From: Gammaproteobacteria bacterium CG22_combo_CG10-13_8_21_14_all_40_8
Lineage (GTDB): Bacteria; Pseudomonadota; Gammaproteobacteria; Enterobacterales; GCA-002770795
Length of the DNA: 7,081 nt
Reading direction: 5' to 3'
Assembly (NCBI GenBank): GCA_002770795.1
Contig: PCTP01000178.1
Coordinates: 12,409 to 19,489, forward strand
In this document: positions 6,006 to 7,081 of the stretch, one piece after another
How positions within the stretch are numbered: the stretch's first letter is position 1
Layout: the number at the start of each line of letters is the position of its first letter
Translations under genes and position numbers: made by a program
The notes under the pieces: generated by a model
Seen by the model: only the letters and a program-made list of their open reading frames with translations
Databases searched by the model: none
Told to the model about the DNA's origin: nothing

Positions 6006-7081
6006 CTATGTACTCGCCAAGCGTTTTTTCATAGAAGAGAGTTTTTGATCGATAATCTGGATCAGCGATAATAAGCGTTCATCTTTGATCAGGTCTTTCC
6101 ATGCAGGATCTATAAATAGTAACCAACTTGAGGTCCAACCCGCATTGATAGCAAGCTGTAGGTAGAGGAGTGCTTGATCATTGTTACCTTTGATCAAGGC
6201 GACTTGCGCGTGAATAAAATAATCACTGGGTAAATATTGAGTCTTATTTTGCTGATTCATGGGCTCTTCGACCATTTTAGCTAAGACTTCACTGGCTTTA
6301 TCTGCATATCCCACTTGCTGTAAAGCGTAAACATAGTGAAGAAGCTCAAGATTTTCTGTATATTTGTACACATTGACACCCAGCTCTTTTGACTCCTCAA
6401 GAATCTTTTCAAGAGCAACGATACTGTCAGTATATTTTTCAGAAAAATAGGCTTCCTCCGCTAAAATATGCTGATGGATAAGTGTATCTTTTGTCATTTC
6501 TGAAGCTTGCTTCATCTGTTCAATTGATAAGTCTATATGACCCAAAATTGCACTGCCCCTTGCCTTAAGGAGCATCAACAAACCAGCTGCGGCTTGATCG
6601 CCTGAGTTTTTTTCAATAAGTACCAAGGTATCTAATGCTTCTTTCATGCGCTTTTCATCTCTCAACTCTGAAACAACATTAAATACCCCCATATTAGCCT
6701 CTTTACCTAAGGGCTCAAGTTCAATTGAACGTAGATATTGCTTGTAAGCATCCACCAGATGACCTTTTTTCTCATACATAGAACCAAATAAAGCAAAGGC
6801 ACCTGGATAGAAAGGATCAATACTAATGATTTTATCAATATAAAACTGTGCTTCTTTTTCCTTGCCTTGGCTAAAGAGATTGCCTGCAATATTGTGAGCC
6901 GCAACCACAGATCGAGGATCGAGTACAAAAGCTTTTTGATACTGCTCCAATGCATCTTTATCCTTGTTCTGAGCATTTAACACATTCCCATACCACATAT
7001 GGGCGGGAGCGTAATTAGGGCTTAATTGAATAGCCTTCTTAAGATTCTTTTCAGCCAAGCTAAAACTAGTGGGAGAAGAAG
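6006..7081 (-). CDS. TPR-repeat protein, C-terminal part (5' end beyond the window); resembles the TPR tail of CadC-type regulators
   Basis: The frame is open to the window edge, so only the last 350-odd residues are present; the TTG at 7056-7058 is just an internal codon. The protein is a tandem array of tetratricopeptide repeats, helix pairs that bind partner proteins. Three adjacent 34-residue units are in exact register: 7019-6918 (starting PNYAPAHMWYGNVL), 6917-6816 (PRSVVAAHNIAGNLF) and 6815-6714 (PFYPGAFALFGSMY). Degenerate helical repeats follow, and no transmembrane segment is visible. The opening PNYAPAHMWYG and the closing AINAGW..SWLLFIDPAWKDLIKDERLLSLIQII are typical of the C-terminal TPR halves of CadC/ToxR-like winged-helix membrane regulators and of some adenylate cyclases or kinases. 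The N-terminal domain needed to tell these apart is missing. The separate promoter candidate before glyA suggests its own transcription unit. TPR assignment is firm; the functional class is inference. Confidence 0.75.
   Translation of the reverse strand, partial: SSPTSFSLAEKNLKKAIQLSPNYAPAHMWYGNVLNAQNKDKDALEQYQKAFVLDPRSVVAAHNIAGNLFSQGKEKEAQFYIDKIISIDPFYPGAFALFGSMYEKKGHLVDAYKQYLRSIELEPLGKEANMGVFNVVSELRDEKRMKEALDTLVLIEKNSGDQAAAGLLMLLKARGSAILGHIDLSIEQMKQASEMTKDTLIHQHILAEEAYFSEKYTDSIVALEKILEESKELGVNVYKYTENLELLHYVYALQQVGYADKASEVLAKMVEEPMNQQNKTQYLPSDYFIHAQVALIKGNNDQALLYLQLAINAGWTSSWLLFIDPAWKDLIKDERLLSLIQIIDQKLSSMKKRLAST
6714..7019 (-). repeat. Three in-register TPR units
   Basis: This is a protein-level repeat of three consecutive 34-residue units with no insertions. 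Each begins with Pro and ends in an acidic residue (D, D, E), and carries the TPR pattern of small residues at positions 8 and 20 plus aromatic or bulky residues at 11 and 24. The DNA copies have diverged, so this is not a recent duplication. Confidence 0.75.

Noticed and set aside
6707..6976. Second minus-strand frame of 89 codons within the TPR gene
   Set aside because: Out-of-frame shadow of the repeat-encoding sequence. The Leu/Ile richness comes from the TPR codons read in another frame.
7056..7058. TTG as the true start of the TPR protein
   Set aside because: The same frame stays open to the window edge with plausible coding sequence, and no ribosome binding site precedes the TTG. The gene is cut by the window.
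1..7081. Mobile elements, tRNA or rRNA genes, CRISPR arrays, defence or toxin systems
   Set aside because: Genes are packed with gaps of about 100 bases or less, all large frames are housekeeping genes or the TPR protein, and no array, transposase or RNA gene signature is visible.

Overview
The window is a compact, moderately AT-rich bacterial chromosome segment in which every convincing gene lies on the minus strand. In transcription order (right to left) the genes are: the C-terminal part of a TPR-repeat protein, glyA, nrdR, ribD, ribE, ribBA, ribH, nusB, and the first 49 codons of thiL. The run glyA-nrdR-ribD-ribE-ribBA-ribH-nusB-thiL is a well-known gammaproteobacterial arrangement. The protein sequences and AT-leaning composition suggest a relative of the Legionella/Coxiella group. 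That placement is inference from gene order and sequence style, not from a search.

Right part (about 4.7-7.08 kb): a TPR protein entering from beyond the window edge ends at 6006. An 80-base gap with a weak candidate promoter follows, then glyA (serine hydroxymethyltransferase). nrdR starts 17 bases after glyA ends.

Central and left part (1-4.65 kb): nrdR (repressor of ribonucleotide reductase genes) runs into ribD, then ribE follows after one base. A 104-base gap with a good -10 hexamer, two inverted repeats and a leader hairpin precedes ribBA, which begins with a TTG codon. ribH follows two bases after ribBA, nusB overlaps ribH by ATGA, and thiL starts 29 bases after nusB. The tight joints suggest one or two polycistronic transcripts with coupled translation.

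Together RibD, RibB (N-terminal half of RibBA), RibH and RibE cover riboflavin synthesis apart from GTP cyclohydrolase II and the phosphatase step. The C-terminal RibA-like half of RibBA has lost all three zinc cysteines and is probably not a GTP cyclohydrolase, so a separate ribA should exist elsewhere. GlyA supplies glycine and one-carbon units, ThiL makes thiamine diphosphate, and NusB is an antitermination factor.

This is mainly an ordinary housekeeping region. I found no undescribed system. The points worth a second look are the ribBA leader and its TTG start, the degenerate RibA half, the ribD start region, and the identity of the truncated TPR protein.
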